Source: JAWLHU01 sp041690255
GTDB taxonomy: Bacteria > Bacillota > Sulfobacillia > Symbiobacteriales > Symbiobacteriaceae
DNA: 64,000 nt
Direction of reading: 5' to 3'
Assembly (NCBI GenBank): GCA_041690255.1
Contig: JAWLHU010000011.1
Coordinates: forward strand, 186,001-250,000
Part shown: positions 17,077 to 24,750 of the stretch, piece after piece
How the letters are laid out: every line of letters starts with the position of its first letter
How positions within the stretch are numbered: position 1 is the stretch's first letter
The notes under the pieces: model-generated
What the model was told of the DNA's origin: nothing
Database searches by the model: none
The model's input: only the letters and a program-made list of their open reading frames with translations
Program-made: the position numbers and the translations under genes

Positions 17077-17472
17077 ATGAAGAGGCCCAAGACACATCCG
17101 AAAGAGATTGAAAGCGTTATCAAGCTCCCTTACACGCGGCGATACGAGATCTTTGTCAAGACAGTAGCTGACTGGGGCGTAGTGTGGGGGCTGTATAACG
17201 ATGGCTGGGCGGTGGGGAGTGACGGTGCGGGCAACCTAATGCTGCCGTTCTGGCCCAAGTTCGAGTATGCCGAGATCTGTGCCCTTGGAAACTGGGCGGG
17301 GTGTACGCCTGCTGAGATTCCTCTCAAGGACTTTATGGAGGCATGGCTTCCTGGAATAGAGAAGGACGGCAACATGCCGAGCATCTTCCCAGTCCCAGAC
17401 AACGGCGGTGCGGCGGTGAATCCGTCTCAGCTCCGGGAAGACCTCTTGGCTGAACTGAGCCGACTGATCTGA
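17077..17472 (+). CDS. DUF2750 family protein
   Basis: 131 residues. The segment RYEIFVKTVADWGVVWGLYNDGW followed by LPFWPKFEYAEICALGNWAG, and the end FMEAWLPGIEKDG then FPVPDNGGAAVNPSQL, fit the DUF2750 family, a small cytosolic protein family of unknown role. It starts at ATG 17077 with GAGAGGAGGGGAG upstream. It is carried on element 1, and a terminator follows. Confidence 0.75.
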   Translation: MKRPKTHPKEIESVIKLPYTRRYEIFVKTVADWGVVWGLYNDGWAVGSDGAGNLMLPFWPKFEYAEICALGNWAGCTPAEIPLKDFMEAWLPGIEKDGNMPSIFPVPDNGGAAVNPSQLREDLLAELSRLI

Positions 17473-17488
17473 GGTTACTCAGCACAGA

Positions 17489-17528
17489 AGACCCCCGCAC
17501 GGTCCTCTCACGGACTCGCCGGGGGTCT
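17489..17528. terminator. Bidirectional hairpin between DUF2750 and the 60-residue protein
   Basis: AGACCCCCG / CGGGGGTCT (17489-17497 with 17520-17528), followed by CTTCG on the plus strand. It serves the two convergent genes. Confidence 0.6.
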
Positions 17529-17690
17529 CTTCGTATGTGAAGCCGCTTTCCTCTCCTCCAGAGCCGCTGCTGTCGCCTCATCAGCCAGCATGACGGCCCA
17601 GGAGTAGAGCGCCCGAGCCAGGGCAGCCTGGTCAGCCACAACCGTCTCTGTAAGCCGTACACCAATCGCCCTCTGTCTCGGTCTCGCCAC
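17508..17690 (-). CDS. Small basic protein of element 1 (60 residues), candidate directionality factor
   Basis: GTG start at 17690 with a textbook AGGAGGTG 6-8 bases upstream. The product begins MARPRQRAIGVRLTETVV, continues with an alanine-rich helix and ends in a basic tail. No family recognised. It lies about 100 bases downstream of recombinase 1 on the same strand but after a hairpin, so it may have its own promoter. Recombination directionality factors of serine integrases are often small and basic (SprB of SPbeta is similar in size). That role here is inference from size and position. Confidence 0.6.
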   Translation of the reverse strand: MARPRQRAIGVRLTETVVADQAALARALYSWAVMLADEATAAALEERKAASHTKRPPASP

Positions 17691-17754
17691 AGCCTCACCT
17701 CCTGAGTTAGAGGTTCAAAGACGAGACGTGAACAACCTTGACCCCACAAGATGA

Positions 17755-17784
17755 AACCCAGGTGGAATTGGCACCGCCTGGGTT
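17755..17784 (-). terminator. Terminator after recombinase 1
   Basis: AACCCAGG / CCTGGGTT (17755-17762 with 17777-17784), 11 bases beyond the recombinase stop. On the minus strand it is followed by TCATC, so the T-tract is weak. Confidence 0.55.
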
Positions 17785-17795
17785 ATCCTATGCCC

Positions 17796-19346
17796 TCAGC
17801 CGATCCACTGGACCTGCAGGTCGATGTCCTTCGCCCGTCCCTGGTAGAAGACTGTGATCTTCGTGGTAAGCGCTCGTAGCAACTCCTTGCGCTTGGCAGG
17901 TGTGAGCACATCCCACTCGTCGAGCGTCTGCAAGATCCGCTCCATCTGCTCCAGGATCGCACGGTTCTGTCCCGTCGCTGCGTGCTGGATCTGCAGATCC
18001 CGCAGCCGCTCCTCCAGGTCTGCCATCTCTGCCTCGGCGTCGGCCTTGAACTCCTCGTACGTGGAGGCCTTCAGCTCCCCCTGCCGGGCCTGCCGCCGGA
18101 GCCGGGCCAGGTCGGCTAGGACCTCTTGCTTCCGCTTCTCAGTCGAGCGAATCGCTTCCTCCAGCTCCCGCCGCCGGGAGTCGGAGGCGAAACGCTCCCG
18201 CAGGATCTCCAGCGCTTCCGACTTCCGGCCCCCGCCAAACCGTTCGCGCAGAGCCGAAACGATCCGATCCTCCACCGGCTTCCCCCGGAAGGCCACAGCC
18301 CCAGCCCAGCACCCGGCCCCCTGCTGCTTCCGCTGGCACCGGTAGTAGACGTTCCCGTAGCGATCCTTCACCGCCCCCAGCGGCCCGCCACACTTGCACA
18401 CCGCAATGCTTGTCAGCAGGTACTCCCCGCTCGCCCGGTTGCTGTTCTTGGGCTTACTAGTCTGCCGTTGCCCCAGGAGGGCATGGACCTTCTCGAAGGT
18501 CTCCTCCGAAACGATCGCTGGGACCGCATCTTCGACCTGAGCGATTACCGAGCCGGAAGCATCATGCCGCCCGATGCCACCGGGGGAGGAGGGGGGCAGG
18601 TTGCGCCGCCCGTAGACCACCATCCCCGCGTAGACGGGATTGCGCAGCAGGGCGGTCACCGTGGTCGCCCACCATTTCCCCCCCGCCGGCCCGGGGATCC
18701 CCTCCGCATTCAGCCGCTTGGCGATGTTGGTCGGCGTAGCGGACACATCATCCAAAGCCGTCTCGAAGATTCGGGCAACGGTATCAGCCTCCCCTGGCTT
18801 CACCCGCAGCTGCCCCTTGCCGGCCCGCTCGTAGCCGAAGGGGACCGTGCCGGATATGTACATGCCCTCCTTCATCCGCCGGCGGGTGCCTGCAATTGTC
18901 CGGTCCCGGATCACCGCCCGCTCAAACTCAGCAAAGGAGGCCAGGATGTTGAAGATCAGCCCCCCGGTGGGGGAGTCCTGGGAGGTGTCAAAACCCTCCG
19001 TAGCGGACCTGTAGATGCACTTTCCGGCCCATTCCTGGCGCACCAGCGTGACCGTATCCACCAGGTTGCGGGAGATGCGGTCCAGCCGGTAGGAGACCAC
19101 GCAGTCCACCCACCCATCGGCCACCGCCTGTCGCAACCGCTTCAAACCGGGCCGCTCCAGGTTGGCCCCGCTATACCCTTCATCCACGAAGGTGAGATCC
19201 TCCCGGACCGTCCAGCCCTGGGACCGCACGAAGAGCGCGCACCGCTCCTTCTGGATCTCCAGCGTCGTCCCCTCGCCCTGCTCCTCCGTCGACCAGCGGA
19301 TGTAGATCGCCACCGCATCCGGCCGGATATCTTTGCTCCGTAACAA
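17796..19346 (-). CDS. Large serine recombinase 1 (element 1 excisionase/integrase)
   Basis: 516 residues. An N-terminal resolvase catalytic domain has YIRWSTEEQ with nucleophile Ser19, EGYSGANLERPGL and the arginine motif YRLDRISR. A recombinase domain (about 165-280) follows. A zinc ribbon with CKCGGPLG and CQRKQQGAGC, a coiled-coil stretch (about 385-460) and a short tail ending LQVQWIG complete it. This is the order of SpoIVCA/phiC31-type integrases. TTG 19346 with GGGGGTG upstream is the likely start. It is a clear paralogue of recombinase 3 (shared FVRS-GW, DTVTLVR-EWAGK). Inference: it cuts at the TAA ends of element 1. Confidence 0.93.
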   Translation of the reverse strand: MLRSKDIRPDAVAIYIRWSTEEQGEGTTLEIQKERCALFVRSQGWTVREDLTFVDEGYSGANLERPGLKRLRQAVADGWVDCVVSYRLDRISRNLVDTVTLVRQEWAGKCIYRSATEGFDTSQDSPTGGLIFNILASFAEFERAVIRDRTIAGTRRRMKEGMYISGTVPFGYERAGKGQLRVKPGEADTVARIFETALDDVSATPTNIAKRLNAEGIPGPAGGKWWATTVTALLRNPVYAGMVVYGRRNLPPSSPGGIGRHDASGSVIAQVEDAVPAIVSEETFEKVHALLGQRQTSKPKNSNRASGEYLLTSIAVCKCGGPLGAVKDRYGNVYYRCQRKQQGAGCWAGAVAFRGKPVEDRIVSALRERFGGGRKSEALEILRERFASDSRRRELEEAIRSTEKRKQEVLADLARLRRQARQGELKASTYEEFKADAEAEMADLEERLRDLQIQHAATGQNRAILEQMERILQTLDEWDVLTPAKRKELLRALTTKITVFYQGRAKDIDLQVQWIG

Positions 19347-19392
19347 GGAACCGCACCCCCATCAGGAAAACCCTCTAACCGGAGTATAAGGG

Positions 19393-19422
19393 AATTTGTA
19401 GTAGATAGGAAGCGCGTTCTAA
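19393..19422. other. attR1 (right end of element 1)
   Basis: Inner arm AATTTGTAGTA at 19393-19403, 16 bases of spacer, then core TAA at 19420-19422. The arm is the inverted complement of the attL1 arm at 15225 (10 of 11 positions). Confidence 0.75.
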
Positions 19423-19504
19423 AGGGCCCGTCGATCAGGCCCGGCATGGTGAGAAGATCAAGGAGGCAATCAAAGAGAACCTACCTGAGATCATCGCAGA
19501 GGAG
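19421..19504 (+). CDS. yhbH: yhbH piece 2 of 4
   Basis: Twenty-eight codons read KGPVDQARHGEKIKEAIKEN then LPEIIAEE. This matches the YhbH block after DWSLHR (K-G-x-x-D-Q-x-R-H-x-x-K/R-V/I-x-x-A-I-K/R-x-N-L). Codon 1 (AAA, 19421-19423) takes its AA from the shared TAA core. Only 76 bases separate the att cores of elements 1 and 2, so this exon is flanked on both sides by recombination sites. Homology ends at GAGGAG (19499-19504) and resumes with TCG ATT ATC at 23733. The last codons also lie antisense to the 3' end of recombinase 2. Confidence 0.9.
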
Positions 19505-20972
19505 AGTGTAAGTACGTCCCCCGGGCCGAACCTGTCCGCCGTAGCCGCACCACCAGCTGCGGGGGGTTGAGGGTCACCCGCTCCACAACCAGGCGCAGCA
19601 CGCCTTTCCGGGCCGCCGGCTCCAGGTGCTCTACCGCCTGTGGCCCCTGCTCAACGCCAGACTCTGTCTCGGACAGGCTGTGCTCCGTCTCCGCAATGGC
19701 CTGCTGCAAGGTCGTGAGTTCGGCTTGGTATTCGGCTTCCGCCAAGCCGCCCAGCCGGAAGGCGGTCGCCAGCCTGCGCCGCTGCTCCTGCTGATCCTGG
19801 TGAAGCCTCAGCAGATACTCCCGGCGAGCCATACCGCTCTCCGCAACGGTCAGGTCGAGCCCTCCGAGGTACTTTGCGACGGCGGCCCAGACCCGCTCCT
19901 CCAGTGGCTCCGCCCGCTGCAGCGGCAGCCGGCAGCCCCGGTTGCCACACGCATAGTACGGGACCGCAACCGGGCGGGTCCTCCTCCGAAGCCACTGCGT
20001 GGACCCATGTAGGAGATGCCCGCAGAGACCGCAGCGGATCAGTCCGGACAGCAGATATGGGTGATGCGGTCTTCCCTGATATCGCCGGCCGTTCAGGGCC
20101 AGCGTCGCATTCGCCTGCTCAAAGAGCGCCAGGTCCACCAACGGCGGCACCGGCACGGTGATCCAGGTTCCCTCGGGCGATGGGCGCCGCCGGCCCCGCT
20201 GCAGCGTGGTCCGGAACGTGACCAACTCACCCACATAGCGCCGGTTGCGGATAATCTGCCGCACGGTGTTTCCGTGCCACCGCCCACCACGGGCCGTGGG
20301 AACCCCCAACCGGATCAGTTCGCGGGCGATGCGTCCCGGCCCGGGCGGGCCGTCGGCGAAGAGAAGGGGATCCCCGCAGGCAGCCCAGCGAAAGATCTCC
20401 CGCACGGTGGCTGCCCGGACCGGGTCGACCTCCAGGCGTTGCGCCTCCCGGTCGTAGCGGTACCCGTACGCATCGACCGGACCGCAGGGAAGCCCCCCCT
20501 GTTTCGCCTTACGGCGCCGCCCGGCATAGGTCCGCATGCGGATCTTCTCTCGCTCATATTCAGCGATCGCCCCCCGCATCTGCAGAAAAAGCCGGCCGTC
20601 GGGGGTGTCCTCCCAGTCCAGGTTGACGAACTCAAGGGCGACACCCAACTGCCGAAACTCATCGTGCAGGACAAGTTGCAGGTACAGGTTACGGGCCAGT
20701 CGATCGGGGTCCAGCACCACCACCAGGTCATGCATCCCTGCCTGAACCGCCTCCCGCAACCCGCTCAAGCCAGGGCGCTCCAGTTTCGACCCGCTCTCCC
20801 CGCCGTCGCAGTATACCCGGACCTCTTCTGCCCCGAGGGATCGCGCCAGTTCCCGGCAACGCTCCTCCTGGTCGGCAAGGGAGTAGCCATGCCGGACCTG
20901 TTCATCCGAGGAGACCCGGAGATAGATGGCTGCCCGGCGGTACCGGATCTCCTTCGCCGGCCGGCTTCTCAT
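19491..20972 (-). CDS. Large serine recombinase 2
   Basis: 493 residues. Catalytic domain with YLRVSSDEQ (nucleophile about Ser21) and LDPDRLARN. The recombinase domain carries GNTVRQIIRNRRYVGEL. A zinc ribbon follows (CGLCGHLLHG, then CGNRGC), then a coiled coil and a C-terminal end ARGTYLHSPLR. It differs clearly from recombinases 1 and 3, which supports independent acquisition of the element. The stop codon (19491-19493) and the last two codons are inside yhbH piece 2, beyond the element end. On the excised circle the frame would instead continue into element DNA and lengthen the tail by at least 30 residues. It may therefore have two C-terminal forms. Confidence 0.92.
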   Translation of the reverse strand: MRSRPAKEIRYRRAAIYLRVSSDEQVRHGYSLADQEERCRELARSLGAEEVRVYCDGGESGSKLERPGLSGLREAVQAGMHDLVVVLDPDRLARNLYLQLVLHDEFRQLGVALEFVNLDWEDTPDGRLFLQMRGAIAEYEREKIRMRTYAGRRRKAKQGGLPCGPVDAYGYRYDREAQRLEVDPVRAATVREIFRWAACGDPLLFADGPPGPGRIARELIRLGVPTARGGRWHGNTVRQIIRNRRYVGELVTFRTTLQRGRRRPSPEGTWITVPVPPLVDLALFEQANATLALNGRRYQGRPHHPYLLSGLIRCGLCGHLLHGSTQWLRRRTRPVAVPYYACGNRGCRLPLQRAEPLEERVWAAVAKYLGGLDLTVAESGMARREYLLRLHQDQQEQRRRLATAFRLGGLAEAEYQAELTTLQQAIAETEHSLSETESGVEQGPQAVEHLEPAARKGVLRLVVERVTLNPPQLVVRLRRTGSARGTYLHSPLR

Positions 20973-21087
20973 CCTCCCTCGCCTCCTTCGGAGTACCTGT
21001 CGAAAGGCCCGCTTCGCGCAGCAGGGCCCGAAGCGCTGCCAGGTTAAGCTCCTCCCCCGACCATTCGATGACTAACTCCACCACCAT
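20902..21087 (-). CDS. Small protein overlapping recombinase 2 start (about 61 residues)
   Basis: Starts at ATG 21087 after GAGGGGGG, or at the adjacent GTG codons; the product begins MVVELVIEWSGEELNLAALR. It overlaps the recombinase start by 71 bases in another frame, a common arrangement for small partner genes of serine recombinases. The tail is rich in Glu, Lys and Pro. No family recognised. It is the element 2 counterpart of the 60- and 55-residue proteins of elements 1 and 3. Confidence 0.55.
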   Translation of the reverse strand: MVVELVIEWSGEELNLAALRALLREAGLSTGTPKEAREDEKPAGEGDPVPPGSHLSPGLLG

Positions 21088-21173
21088 CCCCCCTCGGGGA
21101 AGGATATGCGGGGGGAGGGGGGCGAAGGTATGCAACTGTGTCGCTGCCTACCCTCCCCAAAGGATGGATCAGT

Positions 21174-21425
21174 ATGCCTTCGCTTCAGGCGATTGTGCTC
21201 CTGGTGGCCCTTGTGGTGCTGCTCTTCATTGGCGTGAAGTGGATCTTCCTCTGGCGCCGCGTGCAGACCTTGGGCCAGACGCCCCCACCCCCGGGCTGGT
21301 CCGCAGGGTCGGTGGAGCCCTCTGAGACGTCTCCAGATCCTTCGGCGACCGATGAGGGTACGCCACCCTCCGAGGAGATCACTCCGCCGTCTAATGGCCC
21401 CCAGATCGAGAAAGCGCACAACTGA
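21174..21425 (+). CDS. Small single-pass membrane protein, unknown function
   Basis: 83 residues from ATG 21174, with AAAGGATGG 5-8 bases upstream. One membrane helix at residues 3-24 (IVLLVALVVLLFIGVKWIFL) is followed by a Pro/Ser/Thr/Glu-rich soluble tail. No recognisable domain. It lies between divergent recombinase 2 and convergent glsA on element 2. Confidence 0.6.
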   Translation: MPSLQAIVLLVALVVLLFIGVKWIFLWRRVQTLGQTPPPPGWSAGSVEPSETSPDPSATDEGTPPSEEITPPSNGPQIEKAHN

Positions 21426-21470
21426 TATGAAGGGCGCCCGCTCCGAGGAGGAGCAGGCGCCCTGACCTGA

Positions 21471-22409
21471 TTAACCGACAGGTACCGGCGTTGCGTAAGG
21501 ATCGAAGAGGGAGAGGCTGTACTGGCCAGACAGGTACTCCAGCATACGGAGCCCGGCGATCGAGTTACCCCGACGGTCCAGCGCCGGCCCGAAGGTGGCG
21601 ACAGCCGCCCGGCCGGGAGTCACGGCCAGGATCCCACCCCCGACACCACTCTTTGCCGCCATGCCGACCCGAATCGCAAACTCCCCTGAGCCGTCGTAGA
21701 GGCCGCAGGTTGTCATAAAGGCCAGGGCAGTCCGAAGAACGGCACGCGGGATCTGGCCATCGGGATAGGCCAGGCGTGAGGCGATTCGTGCCAGGTCCTC
21801 CACCGTCACTTCGATCGCACATTGGTTGAAGTAGAGCCGCAGCGACTCCTCCACACCGCGCTTCAGGATGCCCGCATCTTTCATGAAGTAGGCCAGCGCC
21901 CGATTCCGGTGTCCGGTCGCCCATTCAGAGTGGGCCACCTTCCGGTTGACCCCGATCTGATCGTTGCCGGCCAGTTGCCGCACGAACCGAAGCAGCCGAT
22001 CGGTCCGGTCATCCAGATCCTTGCCGGGAATCAGGTCCGCAATGGCGATCGCCCCGGCGTTGATGAACGGGTTGAGCGGCTTGTGATCGGGCAGGGTCTC
22101 CAATCGGACGATGGAGTTGAAGGCGTCACCGGTCGGCTCCCGCCCGACCCGGGCGAAGACGGCTTCCTCACCCGCCTCAATGAGGGCCAGCATGAGCGTC
22201 AGTACCTTGCTGACACTCTGCAGGGTAAAAGGGACCTGGGTATCCCCGGCCGCGAGGTGCCGGCCTGCGGGCAGAACCGCAGCGATTCCAACGTGTTCAG
22301 CGTTTACATGGGCCAATTCCGGGATGTAGGTGGCCACCATCCCCTCCGGGGTGGCAGCCTGTCCAAGGCGCACGGCATAAGCGAGATCCACGTTCCATGG
22401 CTGCTGCAT
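21471..22409 (-). CDS. glsA: Glutaminase A
   Basis: Hydrolyses L-glutamine to glutamate and ammonia. 312 residues, typical for GlsA. It carries the serine-dependent beta-lactamase-fold motif QSVSKV (S-x-x-K, about residue 67), NPFINAGAIAI, the Tyr/Asn block LYFNQCAIEV and MAAKSGVGGGILAV. It starts at ATG 22409 and lies 30 bases downstream of the unknown gene on the same strand, so the two are probably one transcript. It is the only obvious metabolic enzyme on element 2. Confidence 0.92.
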   Translation of the reverse strand: MQQPWNVDLAYAVRLGQAATPEGMVATYIPELAHVNAEHVGIAAVLPAGRHLAAGDTQVPFTLQSVSKVLTLMLALIEAGEEAVFARVGREPTGDAFNSIVRLETLPDHKPLNPFINAGAIAIADLIPGKDLDDRTDRLLRFVRQLAGNDQIGVNRKVAHSEWATGHRNRALAYFMKDAGILKRGVEESLRLYFNQCAIEVTVEDLARIASRLAYPDGQIPRAVLRTALAFMTTCGLYDGSGEFAIRVGMAAKSGVGGGILAVTPGRAAVATFGPALDRRGNSIAGLRMLEYLSGQYSLSLFDPYATPVPVG

Positions 22410-22439
22410 GTCCTACTTCGACCTCCTGCGACCGGCCGG

Positions 22440-23624
22440 CTACTCCTCAAGCTCTCCGGTCAGCCACCGTTGCACATCTTCCAGTTCCACCGGCTTGATC
22501 TTCAGGTCCAGGTCCTTCCCGACCACCACCTTGGCCCGCTCTGGCACCGCAAAGAGAATGTAGGTCTGATCGCCTACCGTCACCTGCCGGAAGTGGGTCA
22601 ACTGCGCTGGTGTGAGCGTCACCTGAATATCTCCGGCCTGCATTTTCATCTTCGTCGGTTTCTCGCCGGAGTCGCTGAAGAGGGCATCGTAGGCGGGGCG
22701 GTAGGAGAGATCGCCGAAGGTCGACTCCCAGCGCGCCTGGAATCCCAGCCGGTCCACACCGTGGCCCACCGCCTTCTCCAGGCTCTTGACCACGCTGTCG
22801 GCATGCAGTCCATCATTCGCCTGCTCCAACAGCTCCTCGCCCATCGTCTCGAACAGGTCGTGCGGAACCTCCCCGGTCACGTTCTGCTCGGTGATCATCC
22901 GCAGTAGCGCCTGCCCCTCCTTGCGGGGGCTTAGCCGGCGGGTCGCTTCGAGCGCCTTGAACCAGGCGGCCGCGCCGCTGCCGGCATAGACCAGCAGGTC
23001 TGCCATCTCACGGCCGTCATCATCTAGACACGGAAAGAAGACAGCTCGGCTGACGTTGCTCCGCTTGATCACGTTATTCAGCACCTGGGTGATGAACTTG
23101 CCGGTCGCCTCATCGAACAGCGATTCTTCGCGGTCATCAAGGTCCAGGATCGTTGCAAAGCTGAAGAGTACAGGTGGTGCGCCCAGTGATGGCACGATCT
23201 GAAACCGGAGAACCGAGACCAGATGGTTCTTGATCGCCCCGGCCGCCATGACCTTGTATGCCAGGACATTGCCAAGTTCGAGGAAGACCTCGGTCTGGAT
23301 CTCCTTCAGGTCCCGAATCGCCTCCAGGACCTCGACCGCTGGTCGATTCTTCAGCCGATCAAAGTCCGCAGATGCTACCTTTTCGACGGATAGTACCTCG
23401 CCGGTATACATGCAGGGGAAGTTTACCTCGCCCAGCGCCCCCTCGATCGCCTGAAACAGATGCTGTGTTAACAAGCCCCTCAGGCTTGGGTCCACCTCAT
23501 CCCACGACAGAGCGTCGGCGTGCGCCAGCACCTTCCGATCTTCGTCACGCTTGATATGCCCCAGGTAGGCGTGAGTGAGCTTGATCGTCCCCTCCTGCGC
23601 TACCTGCTGCAGTTTTGCCAGCAT
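22440..23624 (-). CDS. Conserved protein of unknown function (nucleoid-associated or DUF3900-like)
   Basis: About 394 residues from ATG 23624 (MLAKLQQVAQEGTIKLTHAY). The frame is open further upstream (to 24452), but that part lies antisense to yhbH piece 3 and lacks coding character. It is soluble and charged, with FDRLKNRPAVEVLEAIRDL, LFSFATILDLDDREESLF and a C-terminal RAKVVVGKDLDL. It vaguely recalls uncharacterised Bacillus proteins such as DUF3900 or NdpA-like proteins, but I cannot assign it. Upstream of glsA and probably co-transcribed. The ribosome binding site is weak. Confidence 0.6.
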   Translation of the reverse strand: MLAKLQQVAQEGTIKLTHAYLGHIKRDEDRKVLAHADALSWDEVDPSLRGLLTQHLFQAIEGALGEVNFPCMYTGEVLSVEKVASADFDRLKNRPAVEVLEAIRDLKEIQTEVFLELGNVLAYKVMAAGAIKNHLVSVLRFQIVPSLGAPPVLFSFATILDLDDREESLFDEATGKFITQVLNNVIKRSNVSRAVFFPCLDDDGREMADLLVYAGSGAAAWFKALEATRRLSPRKEGQALLRMITEQNVTGEVPHDLFETMGEELLEQANDGLHADSVVKSLEKAVGHGVDRLGFQARWESTFGDLSYRPAYDALFSDSGEKPTKMKMQAGDIQVTLTPAQLTHFRQVTVGDQTYILFAVPERAKVVVGKDLDLKIKPVELEDVQRWLTGELEE

Positions 23625-23732
23625 GCTCAAATGGGCCCCCCAACCACATGGAAGTACGCCGCCCGCGATGGCGACAGCCAACGTTATGGTACCACGAACG
23701 GGCTCTGTCGGGGAGAGCGAACAACAGAGGAG

Positions 23733-24301
23733 TCGATTATCACCTCCGACGGCAAGCGACTGATCAAGGTGCCCATCCGCACACTGGAGGAGTATCGCTT
23801 CCGGTTTGATCCGAACCAGGGGAAGCGGGTTGGCCAGGGGGAGGGTGGTTCCGAGGTCGGTGATCTCGTGGCAAGAGGACCACGATCGAGCGAGGGCACC
23901 GGTCAGGGAAGGCAGCCGGGAGATCAGCCAGGTGTGGATTACTATGAAGCGGAAGTCTCGGTCGATGAGCTGGCCGAGTTGATCTTCGAGGACCTGGGCC
24001 TGCCCGATCTTCGTCCAAAGGCGTCCCAGGAGATCCCAACCGAGACGGTGAAGTATACGGAGGTCCGCAAGAAAGGACCGATGGCCAACCTCGACCGGAA
24101 GCGCACGATCATGGAGAACCTGAAACGGAACGCCCGCCTCGGTATGCCGGGGTTCGGCAACATCTCCAACGATGATCTCCGCTTTAAAGTGTGGGAGCAG
24201 GAGTTGCGCCCCAGCAGTTCCGCTGTCGTGCTCGCCATGCGCGATGCCTCCGGCTCCATGGGCGAGTTCAAGAAGTATATCACTCGGAGTCTCTTCTTCT
24301 G
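23733..24301 (+). CDS. yhbH: yhbH piece 3 of 4 (central part with the VWA-like motif)
   Basis: 189 codons from TCG 23733. They open SIITSDGKRLIKVPIRTLEE, followed by YRFRFD and VGQGEG. Then come DYYEAEVSVDELAEL, KKGPMANLDRKRTI and VVLAMRDASGSMGEFKKY. The DxSGSMG motif is the metal-site-like segment of DUF444 proteins. It ends ITRSLFF and then TGA (24300-24302). In intact YhbH this point is FFW-M-x-RFLRTKY, and WMTRFLRTKY is exactly what follows at 38276. Read alone the frame opens upstream to 23520, but the residues before GluGluSer (GLCRGERT) are element 2 sequence. No start or ribosome binding site of its own. Confidence 0.92.
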
Positions 24302-24414
24302 AATGAGGGCGCGCTCTACGCGAACTGGTCGCTGTGAGAGAATGTACGCAAACTTGGCAGAATGGCTTGACAAGCCCCAGGGGTATTGCTAGACTGAGGT
24401 TAGAAACCAGGGGT

Positions 24415-24503
24415 CTCGATAATGGCAAACCCGTCGAAAGGCGGGGACGCAAAGCTACGGGTCTAAAGACCGCAAGGTCAACGATCGCCGGGCCGCCGAA
24501 GGA
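24415..24503 (+). promoter_or_regulatory. c-di-GMP-I (GEMM) riboswitch, first copy
   Basis: GGCAAACCCG then GAAAGGCGGGGACGCAAAGC, then CTACGGGTCTAA and, after a short hairpin, GCCGGGCCGCCGAA. These are the invariant segments of the GEMM-I aptamer: the GAAA tetraloop, its receptor and the second stem closing as GCC..GGC. A terminator follows within 20 bases, so this copy probably controls transcription read-through toward the transglutaminase gene. Confidence 0.9.
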
Positions 24504-24521
24504 GCCTGATTTGGCTTATCA

Positions 24522-24556
24522 AGCCTATCTCTCCAACGGCGAGAGATAGGCTTTTT
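24522..24556 (+). terminator. Expression-platform terminator of the first GEMM riboswitch
   Basis: AGCCTATCTCTC / GAGAGATAGGCT stem with loop CAACGGC, followed by TTTTT. It lies directly after the first aptamer. Confidence 0.85.
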
Positions 24557-24584
24557 GGTTTCCTATGATCATCACCCACCCGGA

Positions 24585-24672
24585 CCGAAAGGGCAAACCC
24601 GTCGAAAGGCGGGGACGCAAAGCTACGGGTCTAAGGGCCGATAAGGCCTATGACCGCCGAGCCGCCGAAGAC
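24585..24672 (+). promoter_or_regulatory. c-di-GMP-I (GEMM) riboswitch, second copy
   Basis: A second aptamer with the same GGCAAACCCGTCGAAAGGCG core, about 170 bases after the first, ending GCCGAGCCGCCGAAG. No strong T-tract follows; the next 80 bases lead to GGGAGGAGG of the transglutaminase gene, so control may be translational. Tandem GEMM aptamers suggest a sharpened or two-level response. Confidence 0.88.
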
Positions 24673-24750
24673 CAGGGACTCCAGGCCTTCGCCTGAGAGA
24701 CCTGATCTCCTTTCAAGGGGAATGGGGAATCTCGGGAGGAGGCGTTCTGC

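Larger units (their letters stand above)
15206..19421. mobile_element. Intervening element 1 in yhbH (4,215 bp, serine recombinase 1)
   Basis: The DNA between yhbH pieces 1 and 2. Contents: a HEPN protein, a strongly folded non-coding region, a DUF2750 protein, a 60-residue protein and a large serine recombinase whose 5' end is 74 bases from the right end. Both ends share TAA. The circular junction that excision would form (left flank from 19393-19422, right flank from 15208-15234) has inverted arms AATTTGTAGTA / TACTACAAAT. They are 16 and 17 bases from TAA and centred on the dinucleotide AA. That is the geometry of a serine-integrase attP. Excision rejoins yhbH in frame. Confidence 0.88.
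19497..23732. mobile_element. Intervening element 2 in yhbH (4,228 bp, serine recombinase 2)
   Basis: Bounded by the direct repeat CAGAGGAG at 19497-19504 and 23725-23732. It contains recombinase 2, a 62-residue protein, a small membrane protein, a glutaminase and a protein of unknown family. Excision through the 8-bp repeat joins ...IIAEE to SIITSDGKRL exactly as in intact YhbH proteins. The recombinase gene runs across the left end, so its last codons come from yhbH DNA. In the joined circle, GGGGA and TCCCC arms lie about 15-20 bases from the core, a weaker symmetry than in element 1. Confidence 0.88.

Noticed and set aside
23520..23732. Start of a separate gene at 23520 covering yhbH piece 3
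   Set aside because: Residues before GluGluSer have no YhbH similarity, lack a ribosome binding site and lie antisense to the unknown gene; they are element 2 sequence in an open frame.
22440..24452. 670-residue protein on the minus strand
   Set aside because: Upstream of 23624 the frame is antisense to yhbH piece 3 and to riboswitch DNA; only the C-terminal 394 residues look coding.
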